Positions 8,302 through 17,724 of a stretch of DNA of 64,000 nt are shown one piece after another (position 1 is the first letter of the stretch; each line of letters opens with the position of its first letter). This DNA comes from Bacillus sp. F19 (GTDB lineage Bacteria; Bacillota; Bacilli; Bacillales; Bacillaceae): the NCBI GenBank assembly GCA_023823795.1, contig CP085710.1, forward strand, positions 248,001 through 312,000, read 5' to 3'. The notes under the pieces are model-generated. The model made no database searches, was not told the origin of the DNA, and saw nothing but the letters and a program-made list of their open reading frames with translations. The position numbers and the translations under genes were made by a program.

Positions 8302-9483
8302 ATGGGAAATTCTTTTTACCGCGATACTTGGGCTGAAATCGATTTAGATGCAATATACAGCAACGTGAAATCAATGAAAAATCATATAGGCGAAAACACG
8401 CAGCTGATTGCGGTTGTGAAGGCCAATGCTTATGGTCACGGAGATGTAGAAGTGGCAAAAACGGCTCTTGAAGCAGGTGCTGAAATGCTTGCAGTCGCGT
8501 TTTTAGATGAAGCGGTCGTGCTGCGCGAAGCGGGGGTAGATGTGCCGATCCTGGTGATGGGTGCTTCCAGGCCGGCAGATGTGAAGATCGCCATTGATCA
8601 GCGCATTATTTTGACAGCTCCTTCTCTTGAATGGCTGACGGAAGCTGAAAAGAATGTTCAAAAAGGATTATTATCTGTTCATCTAAAAATTGATACCGGA
8701 ATGGGCCGTCTCGGTGTCCGGACAGAGGAAGAACTGCTTCAGGCATTTAAATTTGCAGAAGAAAAACCAAAAGTGAAAATAGAAGGTATCTTTACGCACT
8801 TTGCAACAGCAGATGAACTGGATACTGCTTATTTCAGCAAGCAGTACGACGTATTCACCGCAATGGCGCAAAAAGCAGCTGATTATGATGGAGTTATGAT
8901 CCACTGCGGCAACAGTGCAACGGGACTCCGTTTTCCTGAAAAATTAGTTCACGCTGTGAGACTGGGAATCTCTATGTACGGTCTAAGTCCTTCAATGGAA
9001 ATAAAACCTGAACTGCCCTATGAACTGAAAGAAGCTTTTTCCCTTCATTCAAGGCTTGTTCATGTGAAAAAAATCAGCAAAGGCGACAAAGTAAGCTACG
9101 GGGCCACATACACAGCTGAGAAAGATGAATGGATAGGGACGATTCCGATTGGATATGCAGATGGATGGGTGCGCCGTCTAAAAGAATCAGAAGTTCTGAT
9201 TGATGGTGAAAGAATGCCGATTGTTGGAAGGATCTGCATGGATCAATGTATGATTAAGCTTTCATCCTTTAAAGAAACAGGGACAAAGGTAACGTTAATC
9301 GGCAGGCAAAAAGAAGATTTTATTTCTGTGGATGAAGTGGCAGAAAGACTGGATACAATCAACTATGAAGTGCCTTGTACAATAACTTTGCGCGTTCCCC
9401 GTATGTTTTTGAAAAATAAGAGTATAATTGAAGTGAGAAACTCTCTTTTTTGCGGCGTAAAAAAGCTTGCGGATCGCCCGTAA
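8302..9483 (+). CDS. alr: Alanine racemase
   Basis: PLP enzyme making D-alanine for peptidoglycan. From ATG 8302 it has 393 residues and begins MGNSFYRDTWAEIDLDAI. PLP-lysine Lys40 is in VVKANAYGHGD, and the second catalytic base Tyr266 is in VSYGATYT; RICMDQCM lies in the C-terminal barrel-linked domain. I prefer ATG 8302 because GAGGAAG is 8 nt upstream; GTG 8293 is too close to it. The position between ydcC and the ndoAI-ndoA pair is as in B. subtilis. Confidence 0.95.
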   Translation: MGNSFYRDTWAEIDLDAIYSNVKSMKNHIGENTQLIAVVKANAYGHGDVEVAKTALEAGAEMLAVAFLDEAVVLREAGVDVPILVMGASRPADVKIAIDQRIILTAPSLEWLTEAEKNVQKGLLSVHLKIDTGMGRLGVRTEEELLQAFKFAEEKPKVKIEGIFTHFATADELDTAYFSKQYDVFTAMAQKAADYDGVMIHCGNSATGLRFPEKLVHAVRLGISMYGLSPSMEIKPELPYELKEAFSLHSRLVHVKKISKGDKVSYGATYTAEKDEWIGTIPIGYADGWVRRLKESEVLIDGERMPIVGRICMDQCMIKLSSFKETGTKVTLIGRQKEDFISVDEVAERLDTINYEVPCTITLRVPRMFLKNKSIIEVRNSLFCGVKKLADRP

Positions 9484-9630
9484 AAGAAGAAGGCATGAAT
9501 AAAAATGCTTATGTAAAGCAGATAATAGTGTTGAATTATTAGAAAATAACTTTGCTTCTTGCATTGATAGTGTTATTATTGTATGTGGAATGGAATAATA
9601 GGTGTGTAAGTTTGGTGGAGGTGTATGTTT

Positions 9631-9912
9631 GTGTCTGAATCCAGCGCAACAACAGAAATCTTAATTCGTTTACCGCAAGCATTAGTCTCGGAATTAGACG
9701 GACTTGTCAAACAAGAGAATGGGAACCGAAGCGAGTTAATTTATCAAGCAACAAAGATGTATATCCGCGAGCGTAAGAAACGCCAAATACGCGAGTCGAT
9801 GAGACGTGGATACATGGAGATGGCTAAGATTAACTTAAACATTGCTTCCGAAGCATTTCAAGCTGAATCAGAGGCTGACCACACCGTTGAACGCTTAGTA
9901 AGCGGGGGTTAA
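9631..9912 (+). CDS. ndoAI: Antitoxin EndoAI (MazE-type)
   Basis: A 93-residue ribbon-helix-helix antitoxin. The N-terminal RHH segment ([18 protein letters not shown]) binds DNA, and the C-terminal stretch [15 protein letters not shown] matches B. subtilis EndoAI, ending ERLVSGG. It neutralises the RNase encoded next and probably represses the pair. Start GTG 9631 gives MSESSATTE as in B. subtilis and is 9 nt from GGAGG; ATG 9625 is too close. Four bases separate it from the toxin gene. Confidence 0.92.
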   Translation: MSESSATTEILIRLPQALVSELDGLVKQENGNRSELIYQATKMYIRERKKRQIRESMRRGYMEMAKINLNIASEAFQAESEADHTVERLVSGG

Positions 9913-9916
9913 TCCT

Positions 9917-10267
9917 TTGATTGTCAAACGCGGCGACGTTTATTTTGCTGATTTATCACCCGTTGTTGGCTCTGAGCAAGGGGGCGTCCGTCCAGTGCTG
10001 ATCATCCAAAATGATATCGGAAACAGGTTCAGTCCAACGGTCATCATAGCAGCTATTACTGCTCAAATTCAAAAGGCGAAATTGCCTACTCATGTAGAAA
10101 TTGATTCCAAGCGTTATGGGTTTGAACGTGATTCTGTTATACTGTTAGAGCAGATTCGTACGATTGATAAACAGAGATTGACTGATAAGATTACACACTT
10201 AGATGATGAAATGATGGATAAAGTGGACGAAGCTCTGCAAATAAGCTTAGGACTCATTGATTTTTAA
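9917..10267 (+). CDS. ndoA: mRNA interferase EndoA (MazF-type toxin)
   Basis: A 116-residue sequence-specific endoribonuclease that cuts UACAU sites in B. subtilis. Nearly identical to that Endo[19 protein letters not shown], then RPVLIIQND with the catalytic Arg, and THVEI and LEQIRTIDK with the conserved Thr and hydrophobic groove. Start TTG 9917 is as in B. subtilis, with GGGGG 8 nt before it at the end of ndoAI. The type II toxin-antitoxin pair sits just before the sigma-B operon, a conserved arrangement. Confidence 0.96.
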   Translation: MIVKRGDVYFADLSPVVGSEQGGVRPVLIIQNDIGNRFSPTVIIAAITAQIQKAKLPTHVEIDSKRYGFERDSVILLEQIRTIDKQRLTDKITHLDDEMMDKVDEALQISLGLIDF

Positions 10268-10290
10268 AACTAAAAAAAGTTATTTTTAGG

Positions 10291-10320
10291 AAGTTGCTTA
10301 ATGGGAGCAACTTTTTTTTA
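10291..10320 (+). terminator. Terminator of ndoAI-ndoA
   Basis: GTTGCT pairs with AGCAAC (extended by AA and TT) and is followed by eight T residues. The rsbR promoter follows: a TATAAT at 10340-10345. Confidence 0.8.
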
Positions 10321-10405
10321 TTTTATTGGCATAAATCGGTATAATGTAAAGTGGAATAACTTGTTCACTTTATTATCCGTACGAGAAGAGGGGGATAACT
10401 GGCAC

Positions 10406-11242
10406 ATGAAAGATGCATCTAATCCAGTACTCGATTTTGTTCTGGCTCATCAAAATGAGGTCCTGAATGAATGGAAAGACAGTCTGAAAGATCTTGGAGA
10501 TCAGAAGTACTCTAACATCCTTTCAGATCAAGTATATTTAAATACTTGCAATGAATATCTTCAAATCTTAATCAGCTATATGAAAAACCCGGGAAGCGAC
10601 CTGACTGAAAAGGTTTCTGACTATGCTCACAGGGTCGTTCAATTAGGCTGGAGCTTAAAATATATATCTGAAGGATTAAAAGAGCTGTCCTTAATTATCT
10701 TTACAAAAATGACGGACGGCCTTCCAGAAGCTGAAAAAATGAAAATTGTGTGGGAGTTTGACAAGTCGCTTTCCCCAATTAATAATGAGTTAATTCATCA
10801 ATATGCAGAATCATGGGAGCGGACAGTTTTTCTGCAAAAGATTGCCCTGCAGGAATTATCGGCACCGCTCATTCCGATTTTTGAAAATATTACAATTATG
10901 CCATTAGTTGGTACAATTGATACAGAAAGAGCAAAGCAAATCATGGAGAACCTGCTTACAGGTGTTGTGAAGCACCGCGTGCAAGTGGTTTTAATTGATA
11001 TAACAGGTGTGCCGGTTGTGGACACAATGGTTGCGCATCATATTATTCAGGCATCAGAAGCTGTCCGCTTAGTAGGAGCAAAATGCCTGATTGTGGGAAT
11101 CAGACCTGAGATTGCTCAGACAATTGTGAACCTTGGCATCGATTTAAGCCAGGTAATCACGAAGAACAGCCTTCAAAAAGGAATGGAAGCTGCACTTGAA
11201 ATGACGAATCGACAAATAGTAGAAATGGGGGATTCGCAATGA
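10406..11242 (+). CDS. rsbRA: Stressosome co-antagonist RsbR (RsbRA type)
   Basis: A 278-residue stressosome subunit. Residues 1-140 form a non-heme globin-like sensor domain; residues 150-270 are a STAS domain nearly identical to B. subtilis RsbRA ([28 protein letters not shown]). The RsbT-phosphorylated threonines correspond to Thr173 (IDT) and Thr207 (VVDT), 34 residues apart as in B. subtilis. With RsbS it forms the 1.8-MDa complex that holds RsbT. Start ATG 10406 follows AGAGGGGG. It overlaps rsbS by 4 bp. Confidence 0.95.
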   Translation: MKDASNPVLDFVLAHQNEVLNEWKDSLKDLGDQKYSNILSDQVYLNTCNEYLQILISYMKNPGSDLTEKVSDYAHRVVQLGWSLKYISEGLKELSLIIFTKMTDGLPEAEKMKIVWEFDKSLSPINNELIHQYAESWERTVFLQKIALQELSAPLIPIFENITIMPLVGTIDTERAKQIMENLLTGVVKHRVQVVLIDITGVPVVDTMVAHHIIQASEAVRLVGAKCLIVGIRPEIAQTIVNLGIDLSQVITKNSLQKGMEAALEMTNRQIVEMGDSQ

Positions 11243-11604
11243 GAACTCCAAGAATACCGATTTTAAAACTTCATAATTGTCTGCTTGTATCCATTCAGTG
11301 GGAACTTGATGATCAGACTGCCCTGCAATTTCAGGAAGATCTTCTTCATAAAATCCATGAGACGGGCGCAAGCGGTGTTGTCATAGATTTAACCTCCGTA
11401 GATGTCATTGATTCTTTTATCGCCAAGGTTTTAGGTGATGTTATCGGCATGTCGAAATTAATGGGAGCTAAAGTTGTTTTAACAGGCATTCAGCCTGCGG
11501 TAGCAATCACCCTCATTGAGCTTGGCATTCACCTTGCTGATGTACAAACCGCGCTTGACCTGGAAAAAGGACTTGAAACATTACAACAGGAGCTGGGGGA
11601 ATAA
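11239..11604 (+). CDS. rsbS: Stressosome scaffold/antagonist RsbS
   Basis: A 121-residue single STAS-domain protein matching B. subtilis RsbS over its full length. Ser59 ([13 protein letters not shown]) is the residue phosphorylated by RsbT to release the kinase under environmental stress. ATG overlaps the rsbR stop (ATGA), so the two are translationally coupled, matching their fixed stoichiometry in the stressosome. Confidence 0.96.
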   Translation: MRTPRIPILKLHNCLLVSIQWELDDQTALQFQEDLLHKIHETGASGVVIDLTSVDVIDSFIAKVLGDVIGMSKLMGAKVVLTGIQPAVAITLIELGIHLADVQTALDLEKGLETLQQELGE

Positions 11605-11606
11605 GC

Positions 11607-12008
11607 ATGGATAACCAATCCTGTGTAAAAATCATTACGGAGTGGGACATTGTTGCTGCACGGCAGCTTGGACGCAATGTTGCAAAAGAACTCGGGTTTG
11701 GTACTGTAGACCAAGCGAGGATTACAACAGCTATTTCCGAATTAGCCCGTAATATATATTTGTATGCTGGACAAGGTCAAATTTGCATTGAGCAGATCAG
11801 CGAATTCAGTAAAAAAGGTTTAAAAATAATAGCCATTGATAACGGACCAGGAATACCAGATATCCGAAAAGTGATGGAAGACGGCTTTTCAACATCTGGT
11901 GGGTTAGGAGCCGGATTGCCTGGAGTAAAACGCCTGATGGATGAATTCAGCATTAATACCGTTTTGGAAGAGGGAACGGATATCCAAGCAGTCAAATGGC
12001 TTCGCTAG
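11607..12008 (+). CDS. rsbT: Switch serine kinase RsbT
   Basis: A 133-residue GHKL-type Ser/Thr kinase. N box ISELARNIYLYA, and G boxes DNGPGIPD and GLGAGLPGVKRLMDEF bind ATP. It phosphorylates RsbS and RsbR, and when freed binds RsbU to activate it. It starts 2 bp after rsbS, with GGAGCTGGGGGAA in the rsbS tail as ribosome site. Near-identical to B. subtilis RsbT. Confidence 0.96.
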   Translation: MDNQSCVKIITEWDIVAARQLGRNVAKELGFGTVDQARITTAISELARNIYLYAGQGQICIEQISEFSKKGLKIIAIDNGPGIPDIRKVMEDGFSTSGGLGAGLPGVKRLMDEFSINTVLEEGTDIQAVKWLR

Positions 12009-12019
12009 GGGGAAGCTAG

Positions 12020-13030
12020 ATGGATTTTAAGGAAGTCATTGAATCGAAATATCAGGAAATACTAAGTCGTTATATGCAAGAATTAACAGAAACGGCTTTG
12101 TACCAGGGGCAAAAGTTCAGCAGAAAAGCGATTGAGGAACAAGTACCCCCTGAGGAAATTATCAGTCTTCACCGTAAAGTTCTTCAAGGTTTATTTCCTG
12201 ATGTAGATCAAGATGTTTTACACTCTTTGGACTTTCTATTAGAGGTCATGATGGGGTATGGACTGGCCTATCAGGAGCATCAAAGCCTGCGGGATAAGCA
12301 GGAGGAGATAAAATCTGAGATTCAAGTAGCCTTGAATGTTCAGCAAATGCTTTTAGAAACGTCAGTGCCAACAGTTCCAAATCTTGATATTGGTGCAATC
12401 AGTGTTCCTGCAAAACATATGAACGGGGATTACTATCATTTTGTTTATGATGAAGAAAGCGTAAGTATTGCCATAGCGGATGTGATTGGGAAAGGAATTC
12501 CCGCTGCGCTCTGTATGTCCATGATCAAATATGCAATGGACAGCTTGCCGGAATCCCGTAAATCTCCAAGCCGTGTTCTTGAAAATCTGAACAGGGTTGT
12601 TGAGCATAACGTAGACCCGAGCATGTTCATTACAATGTTTTACGGTATGTATGATACGGATACTCATGAGTTTGTCTATGGATCAGCGGGCCACGAGCCT
12701 GGATTTTATTACAGTGCTAAGGAGGACCGTTTTCATGATATGAACACAAAAGGTCTGGTCCTTGGTATTGATCAATCCATAAAATACAAGCAATACAGCA
12801 GAATCGTGGAAAAAGGCGATATGATTGTTTTACTTTCCGATGGTGTAACCGAGTCGAAAACAAATGAAGAAGAATTCATTGAACGTGAATTTATTACGGA
12901 CCTCATTAAAAAATACAGTGATTTGAATGCTCAGGGTATTGTAGATAATATATATAAAGACTTTTTGCAGATGCAGGACTTTGAACTGCGTGATGATTTT
13001 ACGCTAATTATTTTAAAGCGCGAGGTTTAA
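12020..13030 (+). CDS. rsbU: PP2C-type phosphatase RsbU
   Basis: A 336-residue phosphatase that removes phosphate from RsbV. Residues 1-85 are the four-helix RsbT-binding domain; the rest is a SpoIIE/PP2C domain with metal-binding Asp residues in MNGDYYHF, IADVIGKGIPAAL, LLSDGVTES and DDFTLII. GGGGGAAGC is 5 nt before the ATG. Its TAA is embedded in the -35 box of the internal sigma-B promoter. Confidence 0.95.
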   Translation: MDFKEVIESKYQEILSRYMQELTETALYQGQKFSRKAIEEQVPPEEIISLHRKVLQGLFPDVDQDVLHSLDFLLEVMMGYGLAYQEHQSLRDKQEEIKSEIQVALNVQQMLLETSVPTVPNLDIGAISVPAKHMNGDYYHFVYDEESVSIAIADVIGKGIPAALCMSMIKYAMDSLPESRKSPSRVLENLNRVVEHNVDPSMFITMFYGMYDTDTHEFVYGSAGHEPGFYYSAKEDRFHDMNTKGLVLGIDQSIKYKQYSRIVEKGDMIVLLSDGVTESKTNEEEFIEREFITDLIKKYSDLNAQGIVDNIYKDFLQMQDFELRDDFTLIILKREV

Positions 13031-13050
13031 CTTGTAAAAAAAGTGGGTAT
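13025..13050 (+). promoter_or_regulatory. Sigma-B promoter driving rsbV-rsbW-sigB-rsbX
   Basis: GTTTAA (13025-13030), a 14-nt spacer, and GGGTAT (13045-13050) match the sigma-B consensus exactly. Position is as in B. subtilis, where sigma-B autoregulates the last four genes. The -35 box contains the rsbU stop codon. Confidence 0.93.
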
Positions 13051-13092
13051 TTGTTTTACTAGCTTACAAGTAAACTTACTGGGGTGATATTG

Positions 13093-13425
13093 ATGAATTT
13101 AAATATAAATGTTAATCGATCAGAGGAACATATTCAAATAGATTTAGCTGGAGAAATTGATGCTTACACTGCACCGAAATTAAGAGAAGAACTAATGCCG
13201 CTTGCAGAAGAGGGAAAACCTGTCATGATCGTAAGCCTTAAGGATGTCTCTTACATGGACAGTACAGGGCTTGGCGCATTCGTTGGTTTGCTTAAAGCCG
13301 TTAGGAAACATGATGGCGATTTAAAACTTGTTAATTTATCCGCTCGTTTGGAAAGACTATTCAACATAACGGGTCTAAGTGATATTATTGACATTTCTTC
13401 TAAATCAGAAGGTGGGGTTCGATGA
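13093..13425 (+). CDS. rsbV: Anti-anti-sigma factor RsbV
   Basis: A 110-residue STAS protein. Ser57 in SYMDSTGLG is the residue phosphorylated by RsbW; unphosphorylated RsbV binds RsbW and frees sigma-B. I chose ATG 13093, 6 nt after GGGGTGA, over GTG 13084, since MNLNINV matches the B. subtilis start. The stop overlaps the rsbW start (ATGA). Confidence 0.95.
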   Translation: MNLNINVNRSEEHIQIDLAGEIDAYTAPKLREELMPLAEEGKPVMIVSLKDVSYMDSTGLGAFVGLLKAVRKHDGDLKLVNLSARLERLFNITGLSDIIDISSKSEGGVR

Positions 13426-13904
13426 AACAGTTAGTGGATTACATCGAGGTGAAAATACCTGCTAAACCGGAATTTGTCGGCATTGTCCGATTGACTCTTT
13501 CTGGTATCGCTAGCAGAATGGGTTACTCTTATGATGAAATTGAAGATTTAAAAATTGCGATCAGTGAAGCATGCACAAATGCTGTGCAGCACGCTTATGA
13601 GAAAATCGAAGGCGGAGAAGTCATGATCGGCTTTGGTCTTTACGATGACCGTCTTGAAGTAATGGTGTCAGACAGCGGTCAAAGCTTCAATTTTGAACAA
13701 AAGAAAAACGAACTGGGTCCTTATTCTGCTGCAAACCCTGTTGACCAACTTCCAGAAGGAGGGTTGGGGCTCTACTTGATGGAAACGCTTATGGATGAAG
13801 TTCATGTACAGATCGATTCCGGCGTTACCGTCTTTATGACAAAGTATTTAAACAGGGAGCGAGTAGAACATGACACAACCATCCAAAACTACGAAGCGAA
13901 CTAA
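13422..13904 (+). CDS. rsbW: Anti-sigma-B factor / RsbV kinase RsbW
   Basis: A 160-residue GHKL kinase with N box [13 protein letters not shown] and G-box [15 protein letters not shown]. It binds sigma-B or phosphorylates RsbV depending on ATP and stress. The final 35 bp overlap sigB, coupling the antagonist to its target. Confidence 0.95.
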   Translation: MKQLVDYIEVKIPAKPEFVGIVRLTLSGIASRMGYSYDEIEDLKIAISEACTNAVQHAYEKIEGGEVMIGFGLYDDRLEVMVSDSGQSFNFEQKKNELGPYSAANPVDQLPEGGLGLYLMETLMDEVHVQIDSGVTVFMTKYLNRERVEHDTTIQNYEAN

Positions 13905-14658
13905 AGAAGAAATAAATGAATTGATTTTCGATTTTCAGCACAACCAAAATGAAGATGCGCAGCTTTTTCTTGTCGAATATTACAGCGGGCTAGTTGAAAC
14001 ACTGGCTAAGAAATATTCAAGAGGCAAAAGCTTTCATGAAGACTTAAAGCAGGTGGGCATGATTGGCTTGCTTGGGGCGATCCGCCGCTATGATCCTGAA
14101 TTCGGAAAAACGTTTGAAGCCTTTGCCATTCCGACTGTCATCGGTGAGATCAAGCGATTCCTGCGCGATAAAACATGGAGTGTTCATGTTCCCAGAAGAA
14201 TTAAAGAGCTTGGACCTAAAATAAAAATGGCTGTAGATGAATTAACAAATTCCCTTCAGCGCTCACCGCTTGTTCACGAAATAGCAGACTACCTTGAGGT
14301 GACAGAGGAAGAAGTGCTTGAGACGATGGAGATGGGCAAAAGCTATCAGGCTTTATCTGTCGATCATTCGATTGAGGCTGATTCCGACGGCAGCACAGTG
14401 ACAATTCTTGATATAGTAGGCTCAAAAGAAGAAGGATACGAGCAAGTGAATCAAAAGCTTATGCTTGAAAGTGTTCTTCACGTTCTGTCTGACCGTGAAA
14501 AAGAAATTATTCATCACACATATATTTTAAATAAGAGTCAAAAGGAAGCGGGAGAAATTCTTGGGATTTCTCAAATGCATGTATCTAGACTTCAAAGAAG
14601 AGCGATTACGAAGTTAAAAGAAGCACTTTCGGCTGACTTATCAATGGAGCATCATTAA
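13870..14658 (+). CDS. sigB: General stress sigma factor SigB
   Basis: A 262-residue group 3 sigma-70 factor. Region 2 (GMIGLLGAIRRYDPEFGKTFEAFAIPTVIGEIKR, about 55-90), region 3 (VHVPRRIKELGPKI), and region 4 with the helix-turn-helix QKEAGEILGISQMHVSRLQR are all visible. It directs the general stress regulon. ATG 13870 lies within rsbW; the stop overlaps the rsbX start (TAATG). Confidence 0.96.
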   Translation: MTQPSKTTKRTKEEINELIFDFQHNQNEDAQLFLVEYYSGLVETLAKKYSRGKSFHEDLKQVGMIGLLGAIRRYDPEFGKTFEAFAIPTVIGEIKRFLRDKTWSVHVPRRIKELGPKIKMAVDELTNSLQRSPLVHEIADYLEVTEEEVLETMEMGKSYQALSVDHSIEADSDGSTVTILDIVGSKEEGYEQVNQKLMLESVLHVLSDREKEIIHHTYILNKSQKEAGEILGISQMHVSRLQRRAITKLKEALSADLSMEHH

Positions 14659-15257
14659 TGATTCAAATTGAAGAAAACAATCGTGTCTATGCATATGCTT
14701 ATCAAATGCAAAAAGAAGGTAAAACTTTATGCGGGGACAGTTTCTTAATTAAAGCAACTGAAGACTATTTCATATGTGCTGTCGCAGATGGTCTTGGCAG
14801 CGGTGAACGAGCTTATGAATCGTCTTCTGCCATTAAAGAAGTCGTTGAGGAATTTCATGCAGAGGACGTTGGACTGCTGATCGAGAAATCAAATGAAGTA
14901 TTAAAAAATAAACGCGGAGCAACTGCTGCTATTTTTAAAGCGTATTTTAAACAGAATCAATTAACATTCAGTTCTGTTGGAAATATCCGATTTGTCCTCT
15001 ATTCTCCTTCAGGCAAGTTTGTCTATCCTCTTCCTGTTCTGGGCTATATGTCAGGTAAACCTCAGAAATTCCGTGTTCAATCCTTTCCATACGAAATTGG
15101 AGCAAAATTCATTATCCATTCAGATGGACTTAACATTCCTGCTGTAAAATCACTGCTTAAGGACTACCGGACAATTGAAGATATTTCAAATCAGCTTGAG
15201 CCTTATACTAAGTCAAGGCAGGATGATTTAACATACGTAGTCGGTCAGCTATTCTAG
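14658..15257 (+). CDS. rsbX: Phosphoserine phosphatase RsbX
   Basis: A 199-residue PP2C-type phosphatase that removes phosphate from RsbS and RsbR, resetting the stressosome. Metal-site Asp in VADGLGSGERA and HSDGLN and the terminal DDLTYVV are visible. It lacks the N-terminal RsbT-binding part seen in RsbU. It ends the operon, with a terminator over its stop codon. Confidence 0.94.
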   Translation: MIQIEENNRVYAYAYQMQKEGKTLCGDSFLIKATEDYFICAVADGLGSGERAYESSSAIKEVVEEFHAEDVGLLIEKSNEVLKNKRGATAAIFKAYFKQNQLTFSSVGNIRFVLYSPSGKFVYPLPVLGYMSGKPQKFRVQSFPYEIGAKFIIHSDGLNIPAVKSLLKDYRTIEDISNQLEPYTKSRQDDLTYVVGQLF

Positions 15258-15272
15258 TTGACGGCTTTTTTT
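15239..15272 (+). terminator. Terminator of the sigB operon
   Basis: GTCAGCT pairs with AGTTGAC (one G-U) around ATTCT, with flanking pairs, then a GGC and seven T residues. The rsbX TAG is in the right arm. Confidence 0.8.
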
Positions 15273-15345
15273 ATTTTGATCATTTTTTAAAGTTCGTGTC
15301 TTTTGGTAAAATGTTTCTAAGTCTTTATTTTGGGGAGGTAAAAGA

Positions 15346-17508
15346 ATGGCAGAGAAGACAGAGCGCATTATGAAAACAATCAGTGCGGATTTATCCATTA
15401 CATATAAACAGGTATCGAATGTTATAGCTTTATTAGAAGATGGCAACACAGTTCCTTTCATTGCAAGATACAGAAAAGAACAGACAGGTGCATTAGATGA
15501 GGTGCAAATCCGTGATATCTCGGAAAAGTGGCAATATACGCAAAACCTGGAATCAAGAAAGGAAGAAGTCATCCGTTTAATTGATGAACAGGGAAAGCTT
15601 ACAGAAGAGCTTAAAAGAGAAATAGAAAATGCATTAAAACTTCAAAAGGTAGAAGACCTCTATCGTCCATATAAACAAAAACGAAGAACCAAAGCAACGG
15701 TTGCCAAAGAGAGAGGATTAGAACCTCTTGCAGAGTGGATAAAGGGACAGCCTTATAAAGGGCCACTCAAGGAAAAAGCGCTCGAGTATGTAAACGATGA
15801 CCAGGAGGTTTTGACTGCAGAAGATGCAATCGAAGGGGCAAAGGACATTTTAGCTGAGTGGATTTCAGATGAACCTTCCTATCGTCAGTGGATTCGTGAG
15901 CAAACCTTCAGAAAAGGAAAAATCATCACATCTTCAAAGGATGAAGAAAAAGATGAGAAGAAAGTGTATGAAATGTACTATGAGTACGAAGAGCCGATTC
16001 AAAAGGTTGTCCCGCATCGGGTCCTTGCTATGAATCGCGGGGAAAAAGAAGGAATCCTGAAAGTAACCATTCAGGCTCCGGCAGATCAGATCACTGCCCA
16101 CATTCAAAGAAATGAACTGAAAAATCAGCGCACAGTGGTGAAGGATGTATATATTGAAGCAATTGAGGATGCCTATAAACGATTAATTCAGCCATCAATT
16201 GAACGTGAAATCAGAAAAGAATTAATGGAGAAAGCGGATGATCGTGCGATTCATATTTTCTCTGAAAATCTGCGTAACCTTTTGCTTCAGCCGCCATTGA
16301 AAGGGCGTGTCGTATTAGGGATTGACCCTGCGTTCCGGACGGGATGTAAGCTTGCAGCTGTCGATGAAACCGGAAAAGTCCTTGAAATAGGTGTCATCTA
16401 CCCTCATCCTCCGGTCAATAAAGCTAAAGAAGCAAAACAAAAATTAATCAATGTGATTAAAAAAAATAACATCGAGCTTATTGCGATTGGGAACGGAACG
16501 GCTTCAAGAGAGACAGAACAATTTGTTGCAGATCTCATTGATGAACTAAAATCAGATCTTGCCTATATCATCGTTAATGAAGCGGGGGCAAGTGTTTATT
16601 CTGCATCTGACCTTGCCCGCGAGGAATTTCCTGAGTTCCAAGTGGAAGAGCGAAGTGCAGTTTCCATCGCAAGAAGATTGCAGGATCCGCTTGCAGAGCT
16701 AGTTAAAATTGATCCTAAATCAGTAGGAGTAGGACAATACCAGCATGACGTCACACAGAAGAAGTTAAATGATTCTCTGACTTTCGTTGTTGAAACAGTT
16801 GTTAACCAAGTAGGAGTGAATGTCAACACAGCATCATCATCACTCCTGCAATATGTAGCCGGCTTGAGCAAAGCTGTTGCGGTCAACATTGTGAAGCAGC
16901 GGGATGAAATCGGAAAGTTCCAGGACAGGAAGCAATTAAAGATAATACCTAGACTTGGGGCAAAAACGTTTGAACAATGCATAGGTTTCCTGAGAATACC
17001 TGACGGAAAACATCCGCTTGATTCCACAGGCATTCATCCTGAGAGCTACAAAGAGGTTGAAGAGCTCCTTAAAATGCTCGGACTAACCCTGAATGATGTC
17101 GGAACGGAGCAGCTAAGAGAAAAAATAGCGGGTATTCACATGAAAGAAACCGCAGAAGCTATTGATCTTGGAGAGCTTACACTGAAAGATATTTGCGATT
17201 CTTTAGTTAGACCCGGACGCGACCCTCGTGATGAAATTGCCAAGCCGCTGCTTAAAAAGGGTGTCTTGAAACTCGAGGACCTTCAAACAGGTATGGAACT
17301 TCAGGGCACTGTGCGCAATGTTGTGGATTTTGGCGCGTTTGTTGACATCGGCGTAAAACAGGACGGGCTCGTTCATATTTCAAAGCTTAGAAACTCTTTT
17401 GTCAAACATCCTCTCGATGTAGTTTCCGTAGGTGACGTTGTTACGGTTTGGGTGGATTCTGTAGATGCACATAAAGGCCGTGTTGCCTTGACGATGATAA
17501 ACAGTTAA
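15346..17508 (+). CDS. tex: RNA-binding transcription accessory protein Tex
   Basis: A 720-residue Tex/YdcI protein. In order: helical N-terminal domain (VPFIARYRKEQTGALDEVQIR), YqgF-like RNase H fold (VLGIDPAFRTGCKLAAVD, about 320-340), two helix-hairpin-helix motifs (LLQYVAGLSKAVAVNIVK, IIPRLGAKTFEQCIGFLRI), and a C-terminal S1 domain (about 645-715, VDFGAFVDIGVKQDGLVHIS). Tex binds structured RNA and RNA polymerase. GGGGAGG is 7 nt before ATG. Monocistronic. Confidence 0.95.
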   Translation: MAEKTERIMKTISADLSITYKQVSNVIALLEDGNTVPFIARYRKEQTGALDEVQIRDISEKWQYTQNLESRKEEVIRLIDEQGKLTEELKREIENALKLQKVEDLYRPYKQKRRTKATVAKERGLEPLAEWIKGQPYKGPLKEKALEYVNDDQEVLTAEDAIEGAKDILAEWISDEPSYRQWIREQTFRKGKIITSSKDEEKDEKKVYEMYYEYEEPIQKVVPHRVLAMNRGEKEGILKVTIQAPADQITAHIQRNELKNQRTVVKDVYIEAIEDAYKRLIQPSIEREIRKELMEKADDRAIHIFSENLRNLLLQPPLKGRVVLGIDPAFRTGCKLAAVDETGKVLEIGVIYPHPPVNKAKEAKQKLINVIKKNNIELIAIGNGTASRETEQFVADLIDELKSDLAYIIVNEAGASVYSASDLAREEFPEFQVEERSAVSIARRLQDPLAELVKIDPKSVGVGQYQHDVTQKKLNDSLTFVVETVVNQVGVNVNTASSSLLQYVAGLSKAVAVNIVKQRDEIGKFQDRKQLKIIPRLGAKTFEQCIGFLRIPDGKHPLDSTGIHPESYKEVEELLKMLGLTLNDVGTEQLREKIAGIHMKETAEAIDLGELTLKDICDSLVRPGRDPRDEIAKPLLKKGVLKLEDLQTGMELQGTVRNVVDFGAFVDIGVKQDGLVHISKLRNSFVKHPLDVVSVGDVVTVWVDSVDAHKGRVALTMINS

Positions 17509-17512
17509 CGAA

Positions 17513-17536
17513 AAACACTGCTTACGGACAGTGTTT
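17513..17536 (+). other. Hairpin directly after tex
   Basis: AAACACTG and CAGTGTTT flank an 8-nt loop but lack a clean T tract. The same AACACTG/CAGTGTT stem recurs at 17697-17718 with a T tract, so the two hairpins bracket the 21-bp array. Confidence 0.5.
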
Positions 17537-17588
17537 AAGTAGCTGCATATTTTAAATATAGAGTTCTGGAACCTTAAAAGGCGTTTTG

Positions 17589-17693
17589 GCTAAATGATTG
17601 CTCATTTTGGCTAATAAATCCCGAAAATCAGCTATAAAAGATGAAGTTTTCGCTAATAAAAGTCCGTTTTCCGCTAAATGAACTTTAAAAAAA
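17589..17693. repeat. Exact-period 21-bp tandem array after tex
   Basis: GCTA begins units at 17589, 17610, 17631, 17652 and 17673: four successive intervals of exactly 21 bp. Consensus is GCTAATAAA with a variable middle and TTTTC end. Only the frame-independent spacing and core are conserved. It lies in the 3' spacer shared by convergent tex and cmpA. Confidence 0.8.
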
Positions 17694-17696
17694 CCC

Positions 17697-17724
17697 AACA
17701 CTGCTCAAGAGCAGTGTTTTTTTC
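17697..17724. terminator. Bidirectional terminator for tex (+) and cmpA (-)
   Basis: AACACTGC pairs with GCAGTGTT around TCAAGA; seven T residues follow on the plus strand and, read on the minus strand, the hairpin is followed by GGGTTTTTTT. The cmpA stop codon lies in the loop. Confidence 0.85.

Noticed and set aside
8165-8458. Minus-strand open frame over the alr start
   Set aside because: It overlaps alr and lacks a ribosome site or recognisable domain.
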